The translations under genes were made by a program, and so were the position numbers. Shown here in pieces: positions 5,866 through 5,875 of a stretch of DNA of 5,875 nt. The notes below the pieces were generated by a model. It saw nothing but the letters and a program-made list of their open reading frames with translations. It searched no databases and was not told where the DNA came from. Every line of letters starts with the position of its first letter. Position 1 is the stretch's first letter. Source of the DNA: Parachlamydiaceae bacterium. Its GTDB lineage: Bacteria > Chlamydiota > Chlamydiia > Chlamydiales > Parachlamydiaceae. Where the stretch lies: assembly GCA_013815395.1 (NCBI GenBank), contig JACDGH010000114.1, positions 1-5,875 of the forward strand, in the 5' to 3' direction.

Positions 5866-5875
5866 AACTATCAGT

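Overview
The window is AT-rich bacterial DNA with two long minus-strand genes separated by an 854-base stretch full of short-period repeats. A SWIM-type zinc finger joined to a long middle region and an SNF2 ATPase is the layout of the chlamydial 'SWF/SNF family helicases'. Next to it is a large ankyrin-repeat protein with a possible cysteine-hydrolase domain, which is typical of host-adapted bacteria. An amoeba-associated, Parachlamydia-like member of the Chlamydiota is my best guess. It is an inference from gene content and architecture; no rRNA or other decisive marker is present, and another intracellular group such as Legionellales is not excluded.

Layout from left to right. Bases 1-2632 (minus strand) hold the first 877 codons of the SNF2 gene. 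The frame is open throughout and runs off the left edge just after ATPase motif Ib, so the DEAH box and the second RecA lobe lie outside the window. Bases 2633-3486 are non-coding. Next to the SNF2 start they carry four TATAAT hexamers on the minus strand (possible promoters) and a perfect 12-bp tandem duplication. Further right is a mosaic of short-period arrays: a G-rich 10-bp array, an 8-bp array whose unit changes from GCTGAGAA to ACGATAAA, a 9-bp CAGAG-like array, and an ATCGTTNT array that reads as the reverse complement of the second half of the 8-bp array. Bases 3487-5865 (minus strand) hold a 792-codon protein with a polar N-terminus, one hydrophobic segment, five ankyrin repeats and a C-terminal region with a His...Asn...Gln...Cys series. 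Its frame is still open at the right edge, so the true start may lie outside.

The two genes point the same way, but the long repeat-filled gap argues against a shared operon. The SNF2 protein would act on bacterial nucleoprotein. The ankyrin protein is more likely to meet host proteins. Nothing visible links the two functionally. The most notable items are the possible cysteine-hydrolase region behind the ankyrin repeats, the paired inverted arrays that share an 8.3-8.4 bp period, and a fourfold ~90-residue repeat inside the SNF2 protein.
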